Of a DNA stretch of 45,718 nt, positions 1-11,241 are shown piece by piece. The DNA is from Mycobacterium persicum. Its GTDB lineage: Bacteria; Actinomycetota; Actinomycetes; Mycobacteriales; Mycobacteriaceae. The notes under the pieces are model-generated. The model was not told the DNA's origin. It was given only the letters and a program-made list of their open reading frames with translations, and searched no databases. Positions within the stretch are counted from its first letter, which is position 1. Every line of letters begins with the position of its first letter. Both the position numbers and the translations under genes were made by a program. Where the stretch lies: positions 1 through 45,718 of the forward strand of contig NZ_MVIF01000038.1 in NCBI RefSeq assembly GCF_002086675.1. The letters run 5' to 3'.

Positions 1-150
1 ACCTTTCCGCCAGGCAACGGCGGCAACGGCGGCAACGCGCTGCTCATCGGCAACGGCGGCAATGGCGGCCACGCCACGGCCATCGGCAGCACCCCTGGCA
101 CCGGCGGCCTGCGGGGGCTGCTGTTCGGCCAAAACGGCGCGAACGGCTAG
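1..150 (+). CDS. PE_PGRS family protein, C-terminal end only
   Basis: Reading frame 1 is open from the first base to a TAG at 148-150 and encodes about 49 residues dominated by Gly-Gly-Asn repeats (GNGGNGGN), ending in LLFGQNGANG. That composition and ending are typical of the PGRS domain of mycobacterial PE_PGRS proteins, which are exported by type VII secretion to the cell surface. The PE domain and most of the repeat lie outside the window. In M. tuberculosis a PE_PGRS gene (Rv1468c) occupies the same place next to fadE15. Individual function cannot be told from this fragment. Confidence 0.85.
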   Translation, partial: TFPPGNGGNGGNALLIGNGGNGGHATAIGSTPGTGGLRGLLFGQNGANG

Positions 151-273
151 CCGTAGCGGCAGGTCAGCGCACCGTGCCGGTGGTTACGGTTGCGTACGTT
201 TTCCTCACTCGGGGAAACTGGGCCCGGTCAAAACCCGGCCAAGGATCGAGCCGCCGAAGTGAAGGGAACCGCA

Positions 274-2103
274 TTGGGCCACTACATCGCCAACGTCCGC
301 GATCTCGAATTCAACCTCTTCGAGGTTCTCGATGTCGGCGCCGTCCTCGGCACCGGGCGTTATAGCGAGCTCGACGCCGACACGGTGCGCACCATCCTGG
401 CCGAGGCGGCCCGCTTGGCCGAAGGTCCGGTCGCCGAGACCTTCGCCTACGCCGACCGCAACCCACCCGTCTTCGACCCGGCCACCCACTCCATCAGCGT
501 GCCCGACGAGTTGGTCAAGACGGTGCAAGCGATCAAAGACGCCGAGTGGTGGCGCCTGGGTTTGGCCGAAGAGATCGGCGGCATGCCCGCACCCGCACCA
601 CTGGTCTGGGCCGTCAATGAAATGATCTACTGCGCCAACCCTTCTGCGGCCTTCTACAACCTGGGTCCGACGCTGTCCCAGTCCCTGTACGTCGAGGGCA
701 CCGATCAGCAACGACAGTGGGCGGCAATGGGTGTCGAACGCGGTTGGCAGGCCACCATGGTGCTCACCGAACCCGACGCGGGCTCCGACGTCGGTGCCGG
801 CCGGACCAAGGCCGTCGAACAACCCGACGGCAGCTGGCACATCGAGGGCGTCAAGCGGTTCATCTCCGGCGGCGACGTGGGCGACACGGCCGAAAACATC
901 TTCCACCTAGTGCTGGCCCGGCCGGAGGGCGCAGGTCCGGGGACCAAAGGTTTGAGCCTGTTCTACGTGCCCAACTACCTTTTCGACCCGGACACCGGTG
1001 AACTCGGCCCGCGCAACGGGGTCTACGTCACCGGCCTGGAACACAAGATGGGACTGAAGTCCTCCCCGACGTGCGAGTTGACCTTCGGCGCCACCGACGT
1101 GCCCGCGGTCGGCTACCTGGTCGGCGGAGTGCACAACGGGATCGCGCAGATGTTCACCGTGATCGAGCACGCCCGTATGACCATCGGCGTCAAATCCACG
1201 GGCACGCTGTCCACCGGCTACCTCAATGCGCTCGCCTACGCCAAAGAACGGGTGCAGGGCGCGGACCTGACCCAGATGACCGACAAGACCGCGCCTCGCG
1301 TCACGATCATGCGCCACCCCGACATTCGCCGCAGCCTGATGACCCAGAAGGCCTACGCCGAGGGCCTGCGGGCGCTGTATCTGTATGCCGCCGCACACCA
1401 GGACAACGCTGTGGCGCAACATGTTTCGGGCGCCGACCCAGACATGGCGCACCGCGTGGACGATCTGCTGCTGCCGGTTGTCAAAGGCGTCGGCTCAGAG
1501 CGGGCCTACGAGGTCCTGACCGAGTCGCTGCAGACCCTGGGTGGTTCGGGCTTCTTGACGGACTATCCCATCGAGCAATACATCCGCGACGCGAAGATCG
1601 ATTCGCTCTATGAGGGCACCACCGCCATCCAGGCGCTGGACTTCTTCTTCCGCAAGATCGTCCGCGACCACGGCCAGGCGCTGCAGTTTGTGACGGCTCA
1701 GATAACGCAGACCATCGACAACATCGATGAAGCGCTGAAACCGCAAGCCGCGCTGCTGCAGACCGCGCTCGACGAGGTCACCGCAATGACGGGCGCGCTG
1801 ACCACCTACCTGATGTCCGCCGCGCAGCACCCGACCGACATCTACAAGGTCGGGCTCGCATCGGTGCGATACTTGCTGGCCGTCGGCGACCTGATCATCG
1901 GCTGGCGGCTGTTAGTGCAAGCCGGAGTCGCCCATGCGGCGTTGGCCAACGGACCGTCCAAGGACGACGAGGCGTTCTACCGAGGCAAGGTCGCGGTTTC
2001 GGGTTTCTTCGCCAAGAACATTCTGCCCAAGCTGTCCGGAGTCCGGGCCGTCATCGAATCCGTCGACGACGAGATCATGCGCATACCCGAAGCTGCCTTC
2101 TGA
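274..2103 (+). CDS. fadE15: Acyl-CoA dehydrogenase FadE15 (FadE5-like)
   Basis: This is a FAD-dependent acyl-CoA dehydrogenase that would introduce the trans-2 double bond in the first step of fatty acid beta-oxidation. The protein is about 609 residues, the length of the FadE5/FadE15 subfamily, which carries an extra C-terminal domain beyond the usual 380-residue fold. Visible family motifs include [19 protein letters not shown] and the segment IDSLYEGTT, whose Glu (about residue 447) sits where this family has its catalytic base. I chose the TTG at 274 because AGGGA lies about 7 bases upstream and the protein then starts [10 protein letters not shown], as FadE5 does. A GTG at 259 and an ATG at 190 are in-frame alternatives. 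It lies between PE_PGRS and the suf locus, as in M. tuberculosis (Rv1467c), except for the inserted fmd genes. Confidence 0.92.
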   Translation: MGHYIANVRDLEFNLFEVLDVGAVLGTGRYSELDADTVRTILAEAARLAEGPVAETFAYADRNPPVFDPATHSISVPDELVKTVQAIKDAEWWRLGLAEEIGGMPAPAPLVWAVNEMIYCANPSAAFYNLGPTLSQSLYVEGTDQQRQWAAMGVERGWQATMVLTEPDAGSDVGAGRTKAVEQPDGSWHIEGVKRFISGGDVGDTAENIFHLVLARPEGAGPGTKGLSLFYVPNYLFDPDTGELGPRNGVYVTGLEHKMGLKSSPTCELTFGATDVPAVGYLVGGVHNGIAQMFTVIEHARMTIGVKSTGTLSTGYLNALAYAKERVQGADLTQMTDKTAPRVTIMRHPDIRRSLMTQKAYAEGLRALYLYAAAHQDNAVAQHVSGADPDMAHRVDDLLLPVVKGVGSERAYEVLTESLQTLGGSGFLTDYPIEQYIRDAKIDSLYEGTTAIQALDFFFRKIVRDHGQALQFVTAQITQTIDNIDEALKPQAALLQTALDEVTAMTGALTTYLMSAAQHPTDIYKVGLASVRYLLAVGDLIIGWRLLVQAGVAHAALANGPSKDDEAFYRGKVAVSGFFAKNILPKLSGVRAVIESVDDEIMRIPEAAF

Positions 2104-2108
2104 CGGGC

Positions 2109-2128
2109 CGTGGGCGCCGAAGCCCGCG
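2109..2128. terminator. Hairpin between convergent fadE15 and fmdB
   Basis: A 7-bp stem (CGTGGGC / GCCCGCG, one G-T wobble) with a 6-base loop lies 6 bases after the fadE15 stop and just before the fmdB stop, so it could serve both strands. There is no U-tract, which is common for mycobacterial terminators. The call rests on the inverted repeat and its position only. Confidence 0.35.
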
Positions 2129-2133
2129 TGCGG

Positions 2134-2421
2134 CTATGACCGGGGCAGCGCGCGGTGCAGTGCGTTCATGGTGATGTTGGCCCTGCCACGGCGGGCAGGA
2201 GGCAGGCCGCTGACCACCTGCGGTGAGTCAGCGGTGGCCCGGGTGCGGTCGTGGAGTCGCATCGCGGCGCTGCGACCGATACCGACCATCGGCGCAGCGG
2301 GAATTCTTCTGGCCAGGCAAGCGCACTGCGGACAGGCGGCGCTGTCGGGCACTGAGGCCATCGGATGCTGCTCGACAAATTTCGGACAGCCCCGCGCGCA
2401 GCGGAATAGGTAGGTCGGCAC
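2134..2421 (-). CDS. fmdB: FmdB-family zinc-ribbon protein
   Basis: This 95-residue protein begins MPTYLFRC and carries a CX3C...CX2C zinc ribbon (Cys8, Cys12, Cys30, Cys33) followed by ARR, the hallmark of the FmdB family of putative regulatory proteins. FmdB proteins are often encoded beside FmdA-type amidases, and here fmdA starts divergently about 140 bp away, which supports the call. The C-terminal half is Ala/Arg-rich with no recognised domain. The start is a GTG; a GGCGGG run directly upstream is a weak ribosome site. Whether it regulates fmdA or matures the enzyme is not known from sequence. Confidence 0.72.
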   Translation of the reverse strand: MPTYLFRCARGCPKFVEQHPMASVPDSAACPQCACLARRIPAAPMVGIGRSAAMRLHDRTRATADSPQVVSGLPPARRGRANITMNALHRALPRS

Positions 2422-2560
2422 CCCGCCGACTATAAGTCGTCGGCGGCGACATGTAGACCGCCGCCGGCGTTGTCGTGGGCGGTTTGCAGAAGATCATCAG
2501 CACCATCACAGTTACCAGTCATCTTGGGCTGCAAGAGTCGTCATGTGCAGAGAGTGCGAC

Positions 2561-3838
2561 GTGCCTGAATTACTGTTCCCGCTGGATTCCACCAAAAAAT
2601 TCCATCAGCAACAGATAATCGGCCACAATCGCTGGCATCCGGATATCCCCCCGGCCGTCACCGTCAAGCGCGGTGCCACGTTCCGCGCACACTGCCGCGA
2701 ATGGTTTGACGGCGCCATACACAACGACGATTCGGCCGAGGACATCCTCACCGCTCCCCTGCAGAATGTGCACTGCCTGTCCGGACCGTTCGCGGTCGAC
2801 GGCGCCGAACCGGGCGACCTGCTGATCGTGGATATCCTGGACCTCGGTCCCATTCCGCAGGAGGACTCGGGCCCCCTGGCCGGACAGGGCTGGGGCTATA
2901 CCGGGATATTCGCCAGACACAACGGCGGCGGCTTCCTCACCGATCAATTCCCCGACGCCTACAAGGCGATCTGGGACTTCGCCGGACAAACGGCGACCTC
3001 GCGACACATTCCCGGCGTCAAATACACCGGCATCGTGCATCCGGGCCTCATGGGAACGGCCCCGTCCGCGCAACTGTTGGCGACCTGGAACAGACGCGAG
3101 GGGGCTCTCATAGCGACGGATCCCAATCGGGTGCCGCCCCTTGCCCTGCCACCGGAACCAGACGGCGCCATTCTGGGTGCGCTGACCGGCGACGAGTTCA
3201 ACCGCGTCGCGGCCGAGGCCGCCCGCACCGCTCCGCCCCGCGAGAACGGCGGCAACCAGGACATCAAAAATCTCACCAAAGGTACCCGGGTGTTTTATCC
3301 GGTGTTCGTGCCCGGCGCGAACTTGTCGTTCGGCGATTTGCACTTTTCTCAAGGCGATGGCGAGATCACCTTCTGCGGCGCCATCGAAATGGGTGGCTTC
3401 ATCGACGTCCATGTGGACGTGATCAAAGGAGGCATGCAGACCTACGGCGTCCATGAAAATGCCATCTTCGTCCCGGGCAATACCGCCCCGCAGTATTCGG
3501 AGTGGATCGCTTTCTCGGGCACGTCGGTGACCTTGGACGGCGAACAGAAATACCTCGATTCGGATCTCGCCTACCAGCGCGCCTGCCTGCATGCGATCGA
3601 CTACCTGACAAAGTTCGGCTATAGCCCCGAGCAAGCTTATCTGCTACTCGGGTCGGCCCCTATCGAGGGACGCCTGTCCGGAGTGGTCGATATTCCCAAT
3701 TCGTGTGCCACCGTATACATTCCGACTGCGATCTTTGACTTTCCGGTGACGCCGTCAGCATCTGGACCGCATCGGATCGACCCCGGTATGGGGGCGCCCC
3801 GGGCCAGCTTCACCGGCACCCTGGAAATCAGACGGTGA
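2561..3838 (+). CDS. fmdA: Formamidase/acetamidase FmdA
   Basis: This amidase would hydrolyse formamide or short-chain amides to the acid and ammonia in the cytoplasm, giving nitrogen. The protein (about 425 residues) is a full-length member of the FmdA/AmdA family. Recognisable stretches are PELLFPLDSTKKFHQQ, IGHNRWHPDIPP, HCLSGPFAVDGAEPGD, GWGYTGIFARHNGGGF and the C-terminal SCATVYIPTAIFDF. I prefer the GTG at 2561 because family members begin MPEx at this point; the ATG at 2543 would add six residues. Its last 11 bases overlap the convergent end of sufT. The pair fmdB-fmdA is absent from this position in M. tuberculosis as I recall it, so it looks like an insertion or an ancestral pair lost there. 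Formamide versus acetamide preference cannot be read from the sequence. Confidence 0.88.
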   Translation: MPELLFPLDSTKKFHQQQIIGHNRWHPDIPPAVTVKRGATFRAHCREWFDGAIHNDDSAEDILTAPLQNVHCLSGPFAVDGAEPGDLLIVDILDLGPIPQEDSGPLAGQGWGYTGIFARHNGGGFLTDQFPDAYKAIWDFAGQTATSRHIPGVKYTGIVHPGLMGTAPSAQLLATWNRREGALIATDPNRVPPLALPPEPDGAILGALTGDEFNRVAAEAARTAPPRENGGNQDIKNLTKGTRVFYPVFVPGANLSFGDLHFSQGDGEITFCGAIEMGGFIDVHVDVIKGGMQTYGVHENAIFVPGNTAPQYSEWIAFSGTSVTLDGEQKYLDSDLAYQRACLHAIDYLTKFGYSPEQAYLLLGSAPIEGRLSGVVDIPNSCATVYIPTAIFDFPVTPSASGPHRIDPGMGAPRASFTGTLEIRR

Positions 3839-4175
3839 AGCCGAGCGCGCGCAGTTGCTCGCGGCCGTCGTCGGTGATCTTGTCCGGACCCCACGGCGGG
3901 TTCCACACCCAGTTGATCCGTATCTCGTCGACCAGACCGCTGCCGACCAGCGCGCTGCGCGACTGATCCTCGATGACATCGGTGAGCGGGCAGGCCGCCG
4001 AGGTCAAGGTCATGTCGATCAGCGCGACGGTTCCTTCGTCGCCGTCCGCCACGTCCAGCCCGTAGACCAGGCCCAGGTCGACGACGTTGATCCCCAACTC
4101 CGGGTCGACGACGTCGCGCATCGCCTCCTCGAGATCGGCGAGCAATTCTTCGTTGGGAGCGGCGGTTTCACTCAT
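3828..4175 (-). CDS. sufT: SufT-like MIP18/DUF59 Fe-S assembly protein
   Basis: This 115-residue DUF59/MIP18-family protein is the last gene of the suf operon and is thought to help mature or deliver Fe-S clusters. The family core is visible as the segment VDPELGINVVDLGLVYG, followed by DMTLTSAACPLTD, whose Cys is the conserved one. The C-terminus INWVWNPPWGPDKI matches the Rv1466 ortholog closely. The ATG at 4175 is preceded 5 bases away by a very strong ribosome site (GGAGGAGGT, minus strand) and lies 8 bases inside the end of sufU, implying translational coupling. Confidence 0.9.
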   Translation of the reverse strand: MSETAAPNEELLADLEEAMRDVVDPELGINVVDLGLVYGLDVADGDEGTVALIDMTLTSAACPLTDVIEDQSRSALVGSGLVDEIRINWVWNPPWGPDKITDDGREQLRALGFTV

Positions 4176-4632
4176 TGCTGACCTCCTCCAGGGCATGACT
4201 GGCCTGAGCCAGCGCATCTTTGCAAGCCATCCATCCGAGCAACGCGCATTTCACCCGTGCGGGGTATTTCGCCACGCCGGCGAACGCGATTCCGTCTCCG
4301 AGAACGTCCTCGTCACCGTGCACCGTTCCACGTGAGGACACCATCTCGGTGAACGCGTCGATGATCTGCAACGCTTCGGCCACGCTGCGGCCGATCACCT
4401 GCTGGGTGAGCACCGACGTCGACGCCTGGGAGATGGAACAACCTTGGCCGTCATAGGAGACGTCGGTGACGGTCGTGCCGTCGTCGGACAGCGCGACCCG
4501 TAGGGTGACCTCGTCGCCGCAGACGGGGTTGACATGGTAGACCTGCGCGCCGAACGGTTCCCGCAGCCCGCGGTGCTGCGGATGCTTGTAGTGATCCAGG
4601 ATGACGTCCTGATACATCTGCTCTAGTCGCAA
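4168..4632 (-). CDS. sufU: SufU-type Fe-S assembly / zinc protein
   Basis: This is a SufU protein of 154 residues, the partner that accepts persulfide sulfur from the cysteine desulfurase SufS. It has the three conserved cysteines in SufU spacing: Cys38 (in NPVCGDE, with Asp40), Cys65 (in YDGQGCSIS) and Cys129 (in ARVKCALLGW), the usual zinc site. The start is unusual: the neighbouring junction reads CTGACGTTG, so the ATG seen in other mycobacteria at the sufS stop codon appears to be CTG here. The TTG at 4632, nine bases after GGGAG, is the best standard alternative. The gene follows sufS directly and overlaps sufT by 8 bases. Confidence 0.9.
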   Translation of the reverse strand: MRLEQMYQDVILDHYKHPQHRGLREPFGAQVYHVNPVCGDEVTLRVALSDDGTTVTDVSYDGQGCSISQASTSVLTQQVIGRSVAEALQIIDAFTEMVSSRGTVHGDEDVLGDGIAFAGVAKYPARVKCALLGWMACKDALAQASHALEEVSNE

Positions 4633-4634
4633 CG

Positions 4635-6669
<2,035 letters not shown>

Positions 6670-6673
<4 letters not shown>

Positions 6674-7833
6674 GAGGCTGTTGATCTCGATTCCGTAATT
6701 TCCAGTTCGTGTTCGATGGCTGTGATCAGTCGTTCGCGTATCTCGGGCACTGCGATCTTGGAGATGATCTCGCCGAAGAAGCCGCGGATCACCAGCCGGC
6801 GGGCCTGCTCTTCCGGGATGCCTCGAGAGCGCAGGTAGAACAGTTGCTCGTCGTCGAAACGTCCAGTGGCGCTCGCGTGTCCGGCCCCGGCGATCTCGCC
6901 GGTTTCGATTTCCAGGTTGGGCACCGAGTCCGCGCGCGCCCCGTCGGTGAGCACCAGGTTGCGGTTGACCTCGAAGGTGTCGGTGCCGGTAGCCGCGGCG
7001 CGGATCAGCACGTCGCCCACCCACACGGTGTGCGCGTCGGGCCGCGACGATTCCGGATCTCCTTGCAGCGCACCCTTGTACAGCACGTTCGACTTACAGT
7101 CAGGGTGCGCGTGGTCGACCAGCAGCCGCGATTCCAGGTGCTGGCCGTCGTCGGCGAAGTACAGCCCGAGCAGTTCGGCATCACCGCCGGGAGCATCGAA
7201 GCGCACATTCGCCGCCAGCCGCACCACCTCCCCACCCAGCATGACGGCGACGTGCCGCAGCACGGCGTCCTTGCCGAGCCGGGCGTGGTGGGCGCTGAGG
7301 TGAACAGTGTCGTCGGCCCAGTCGGCGATCCACACAACCGTCAGCCGAGCGGCGTCATCGACAACGAATTCGACATTGTCGGCGTAGGTTCCGCTCCCCC
7401 GGTTGTCGATGATGACGACGGCTTCGGCAAGCTCCTCGACCCGGATCTGTAGGTGCCCGTAAGCGGTTGCGCCCTCGCCCGGGCCGGTGACGCTGACATT
7501 CACCGGCTCGGCGATGTGCGTGTCCCGCCCGATGGTAACCAGCGTCGCCGAGTTGAACGACGAAAACGCTTGCGCCGCAACCCGGTCGGCCGGAACACCG
7601 GCTTGACCGAGCCGCTCGTCACCACGGCGCACGGTTTCCACGCCGATGCCGGGGTGCTCGCTGACGCTGATCTGGGCAACGCCGGTGGCCGGCGCGGAGC
7701 CGTCGTGCAGGCCGCGCAGCCGCTTCAGCGGCGTAAACCGCCAGAGCTCGTCGCGGCCGTGCGGAACCTCGAAAGCGTCGACGTCGAAGGACGCGAACAG
7801 CTCACCCTTGTTCAATACGGGAGCGGACGTCAT
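6670..7833 (-). CDS. sufD: Fe-S assembly protein SufD
   Basis: This 387-residue protein is SufD, the SufB paralog that completes the SufBC2D scaffold. The C-terminal SufBD core is recognisable in [19 protein letters not shown] and [17 protein letters not shown], which parallels the end of SufB. The N-terminal half shows only general similarity. Its ATG overlaps the sufB stop as ATGA and its own stop overlaps the sufC start in the same way, so the three scaffold subunits are translationally coupled. Confidence 0.93.
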
Positions 7834-10406
7834 CCGACCGCGCCCTCCATCTGCAGCTCGATCAGCCGGTTCAGCTCGAGCGCGTACTCCATCGGCAGTT
7901 CCTTGGCGATCGGCTCGACGAAGCCGCGCACCACCATCGCCATGGCCTCGTCCTCGGTCAGCCCGCGGCTCATCAGGTAGAACAGCTGGTTTTCGCTGAC
8001 CTTGGACACGGTGGCCTCGTGGCCCATGGTGACGTCGTCCTCGCGGATGTCAACGTAGGGGTAGGTGTCGCTGCGGCTGATCGTATCGACCAGCAGCGCA
8101 TCGCATTTCACGCTGGACTTGGATCCATGCGCGCCCTTGTTGACTTGGACGAGTCCGCGGTAGGAGGTGCGGCCGCCGCCGCGGGCCACCGACTTGGACA
8201 CGATGTTGCTCTTCGTGTTGGGAGCCAGGTGCAGCATCTTGGCGCCGGTGTCCTGGTGCTGGTCTTCGCCGGCGAATGCCACCGACAGCACTTCACCTTT
8301 GGCGTGCTCGCCGGTCATCCAGACCGCCGGGTATTTCATGGTCACCTTGGACCCGATGTTGCCGTCGATCCACTCCATGGTGGCGCCGGCTTCGGCGCGC
8401 GCCCGCTTGGTGACCAGGTTGTAGACGTTGTTCGACCAGTTCTGGATGGTCGTGTAACGGCAACGGCCACCGGGCTTCACGATGATCTCGACTACCGCGG
8501 AGTGCAGTGAGTCCGACTTGTAAACGGGCGCAGTGCAGCCCTCCACGTAGTGGACGTAAGCGTTCTCTCCGACGATGATCAACGTTCGCTCGAACTGTCC
8601 CATGTTCTCGGTGTTGATCCGGAAATAGGCCTGCAACGGGATGTCGACGTGCACGCCGGGCGGAACCATGATGAAGCTGCCGCCCGACCATACGGCCGAG
8701 TTCAAAGCGGAGAACTTGTTGTCCCCGGCCGGAATGACCGTGCCGAAGTACTGCTTGAAAATCTCGGGATGCTCGCGCAAACCGGTGTCGGTGTCGAGGA
8801 AGACGACTCCTTGCTTTTCAAGGTCTTCCCGGATCTGGTGGTACACCACTTCTGAGTTATGCACCACCAGACCTTCGGCAACGAAGTTGTGCGGCCCGTC
8901 GACTTCGATGTCGTACACCGGTTCCACCGCATAGGGTTCAACCGACTTGACTCGCTCGAAACCGAGCCAATCGTTGCAGTGCACCCGGATCGTCGTCCCA
9001 TGCGAATTGTTGGACGAATGCATGTAGCGACGACGGCCAAAGCGATCGGTTCGCTTGGGGTTCCGGCATCCGAGCCGCTCAAAGTCACCCGAAATGCGCA
9101 GCCGCCAAGCGATTTGCATCCGCTCCGGCGCGTGCCGATAGGGCTGCGTGAACGACCAGGGTCCGTCTGCCCGCAATCCGGCCAATTCCACTAGTTCACG
9201 CGCTTGACCGATCAGGCTTTGATTGGCGCACGTCAGTAAGAGCGAACCGCTCTTGTCCGGCGTCATGTAACCGTCGGCGTCGACCCAACCGCCGAGGAAT
9301 GCCAGTCGCTGGTCGACCGGCAAGCCGTAGACCCAGTCGGGCACTCGCTTAGTCAGAGACAGTCCCCCGAAGCCTAAGGCAACGATCCACTCGGTCAGCG
9401 CTTTCGAGTTCACCACGATGCGGTACTCATCAGCTTCGATGCACCGCAGGCCGAACAAGTCCTTCACGACGCGGGTCAATTCGGCCCGCAGTTCCACATC
9501 GGTTGCCGCGATAGCGAACTGAACGCGGTGGGTCCTAGTCGACAGATGCAGGTTGCCGTCGCCGATGTAAAGCCCTAACAACCACATGAGGTCAAGCGAG
9601 CTCGCTTGTGGTGAATTCAACCCGACAACACTCGGAAGTTGAGCTGCGACACCAACATCGGGGATGCGGCGCGGCACCGCGATCAAGTCACCCGGCTTGA
9701 TCGCACCGACGGTGACCCAACGCCGGGCATACCGGGCGCATTGGCTACCCTCCTTGCGTTCGTCACGTAGTACCAGCATCGGGTGGTTGTCGGTCGCGCG
9801 GATGCTGCGCCGGGTCGTCTTGACCGCATAGGTAAGGCGGGTGTCCGTCTGCGCCGATGCCTTAACCGGCGCAACGACGAATCGCTCAGCACCTTCGTCG
9901 TAGGCGAACACACGATCGCCGAACTCGATCTCTTTGATCGGGATCTGCCCGCGGTTGGCGGTCCACACCAAGGTGTCACCGGCCAGACATTCATACTGGG
10001 CGGCTACACCAGCAACCAATCTTTGCTTTTCTGCTTCGGGAATTCCGAGCCGGTCATAAGTGTTTTTGATGTCCTCGGGCAAATCATCCCAGGTCGCGGC
10101 CTGCTTCTCGGTGGAGCGCACGAAGTACTTGATGTTGTCGAAGTCGATGCCGTCGAGGTTGGAGCCCCAGCGCGGCATGGGCTTGCGCTCGAAGATGCGC
10201 AGCGCCTTGAGCCGGTTCTGCAGCATCCACTCGGGCTCGTTCTTCTTCGCGGAGATGTCGCGAACCACCGCCTCGGACAGCCCGCGCTGAGCGCTGGCGC
10301 CGGCGACATCGGAGTCGACCCAGCCGTAGCCGTAGCGGCTCAGCGAAGCAATTGCCTCCGCCTGGGTCAGCGGCTCGGCAGCGGTCTTGCTGGCCTCGAT
10401 GGTCAT
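7830..10406 (-). CDS. sufB: Fe-S assembly scaffold SufB, intein-containing precursor
   Basis: The 858-residue precursor consists of a 139-residue N-extein, a 378-residue intein and a 341-residue C-extein; the spliced SufB would be 480 residues. SufB is the main scaffold on which nascent Fe-S clusters form. N-extein landmarks are [16 protein letters not shown] and [16 protein letters not shown]-extein landmarks are the long run after [33 protein letters not shown] and the C-terminal [19 protein letters not shown]. The ATG at 10406 overlaps the sufR stop (ATGA). Without protein splicing the scaffold would be interrupted, so Fe-S assembly depends on the intein. Rv1461 is also intein-bearing. Confidence 0.95.
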   Translation of the reverse strand: MTIEASKTAAEPLTQAEAIASLSRYGYGWVDSDVAGASAQRGLSEAVVRDISAKKNEPEWMLQNRLKALRIFERKPMPRWGSNLDGIDFDNIKYFVRSTEKQAATWDDLPEDIKNTYDRLGIPEAEKQRLVAGVAAQYECLAGDTLVWTANRGQIPIKEIEFGDRVFAYDEGAERFVVAPVKASAQTDTRLTYAVKTTRRSIRATDNHPMLVLRDERKEGSQCARYARRWVTVGAIKPGDLIAVPRRIPDVGVAAQLPSVVGLNSPQASSLDLMWLLGLYIGDGNLHLSTRTHRVQFAIAATDVELRAELTRVVKDLFGLRCIEADEYRIVVNSKALTEWIVALGFGGLSLTKRVPDWVYGLPVDQRLAFLGGWVDADGYMTPDKSGSLLLTCANQSLIGQARELVELAGLRADGPWSFTQPYRHAPERMQIAWRLRISGDFERLGCRNPKRTDRFGRRRYMHSSNNSHGTTIRVHCNDWLGFERVKSVEPYAVEPVYDIEVDGPHNFVAEGLVVHNSEVVYHQIREDLEKQGVVFLDTDTGLREHPEIFKQYFGTVIPAGDNKFSALNSAVWSGGSFIMVPPGVHVDIPLQAYFRINTENMGQFERTLIIVGENAYVHYVEGCTAPVYKSDSLHSAVVEIIVKPGGRCRYTTIQNWSNNVYNLVTKRARAEAGATMEWIDGNIGSKVTMKYPAVWMTGEHAKGEVLSVAFAGEDQHQDTGAKMLHLAPNTKSNIVSKSVARGGGRTSYRGLVQVNKGAHGSKSSVKCDALLVDTISRSDTYPYVDIREDDVTMGHEATVSKVSENQLFYLMSRGLTEDEAMAMVVRGFVEPIAKELPMEYALELNRLIELQMEGAVG
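8856..9989 (-). mobile_element. SufB intein with LAGLIDADG homing endonuclease
   Basis: This in-frame intein spans precursor residues 140-517. It begins with the nucleophile Cys140 ([10 protein letters not shown]), has a block B TDNHPML with His208, and ends with the penultimate His516 and Asn517 in EGLVVHN, followed by Ser518 as the +1 residue, so all splicing residues are present. Between the splicing blocks are two LAGLIDADG-type motifs, LLGLYIGDG (about 277-285) and [10 protein letters not shown] (about 370-379), each with its acidic residue, so the homing endonuclease looks intact. The insertion site, after AAQYE and before SEVVYH, is the one used by the M. tuberculosis SufB intein, which I recall as about 359 residues, so this copy is slightly longer. 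Confidence 0.93.
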
Positions 10407-11137
10407 ACGGACGCTCCTTTGATGCTCGTAGTGTCGCGGCGCGGGCTGGGCGCCGGGGTTAAAGGCACATGGGTGGTGCAAGCGCAGTCGCCGTTGACGA
10501 TGGTCGCCAACCGCTGCACGTGGGTTCCCAGCACTTCGGCCATGGCCTGCTGCTCGGCTTCGCACAACTCCGGGAATTCCTCGGCGACATGGGACACCGG
10601 ACAGTGATGCTGGCAGATTTGCACACCATGGATGGGCCCACCCACCCGGGTGGTGGTGGCGACGTAACCGGCTGTGGTCAACGCGTCGGCGATCCGCTCC
10701 GCGGCCGCTTCCACCGCGGCGTCGCCGGGCCCGTCGGCTCGGGCGACATCGGCCAGAATCGCGTCGATGCGTCGCCGCGCGAATGTCCGCACCGCGACGT
10801 CGCCGCCGATCTCCCGCAGTTGCCGCATGGCCGCCGACGCCAAGTCGTCATACGAGTGGTCCAGCTTGGCCCGGCCGGCCGAGGTCAGCCGGTAACGCTT
10901 CGCCGGCCGTCCGCGTCCCGCCTGCTGCCACGGCGCGGCCGGTACGGACTCCGCATCGCCCGCCTCGATGAGCGCATCAAGATGACGCCGCACACCGGCG
11001 GCCGACAGCCCCAACCGGTCGCCGATCTCACCGGCGGTGATCGACCCGGATTCCACCAGCAAGCGCACAATGGCGCGACGGGTATGACCGTCGGGGACCG
11101 CGGCTGGGACAGCAGGAGTAGCTGCCGAGATTTTCAC
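10403..11137 (-). CDS. sufR: SufR, ArsR/DeoR-type winged-helix repressor of the suf operon
   Basis: This 244-residue regulator senses Fe-S status through its own cluster and represses the suf operon. The N-terminal winged helix is visible ([12 protein letters not shown], then [16 protein letters not shown], residues about 15-65), followed by [12 protein letters not shown] typical of the family. The C-terminal half holds the cysteines expected for the cluster, in [16 protein letters not shown] and GDCACTTH. I chose the GTG at 11137 because it starts MKISAATP and because the SufR-type operator covers it; upstream in-frame codons extend into the promoter. It is the first gene of the operon, so the circuit is autoregulatory. 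The ortholog is Rv1460. Confidence 0.92.
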   Translation of the reverse strand: MKISAATPAVPAAVPDGHTRRAIVRLLVESGSITAGEIGDRLGLSAAGVRRHLDALIEAGDAESVPAAPWQQAGRGRPAKRYRLTSAGRAKLDHSYDDLASAAMRQLREIGGDVAVRTFARRRIDAILADVARADGPGDAAVEAAAERIADALTTAGYVATTTRVGGPIHGVQICQHHCPVSHVAEEFPELCEAEQQAMAEVLGTHVQRLATIVNGDCACTTHVPLTPAPSPRRDTTSIKGASV

Positions 11138-11148
11138 AACACAAGTGT
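11134..11148 (-). promoter_or_regulatory. SufR operator overlapping the sufR start codon
   Basis: Read on the minus strand, this is ACACT-N5-TGTGA, the palindrome I recall as the M. tuberculosis SufR binding site in front of the suf operon. The GTG start codon of sufR (11137-11135) lies inside the TGTGA half. That placement fits a leaderless transcript whose first bases are covered by the repressor. The match to the motif is direct; binding is inference. Confidence 0.7.
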
Positions 11149-11229
11149 GACGTAATTCCAGGGAGCTGTCTAGCGAGGGTGCCCTCACGCCGCAACGCGG
11201 CGCGCCCAGCCATCCCAAGTCGCCGGGGC

Positions 11230-11235
11230 TAGGCT
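11230..11235 (+). promoter_or_regulatory. -10 element for leaderless mptB transcript
   Basis: TAGGCT matches the mycobacterial TANNNT -10 consensus and ends 6 bases before the mptB ATG. There is no ribosome-binding sequence between them. This is the standard arrangement of a leaderless mycobacterial mRNA. The identical hexamer stands 7 bases before secG. Confidence 0.45.
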
Positions 11236-11241
11236 GCTCTG

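Noticed and set aside
2570..3634. 354-codon open frame antisense to fmdA
   Set aside because: No family resemblance; fmdA in the opposite frame matches its family throughout.
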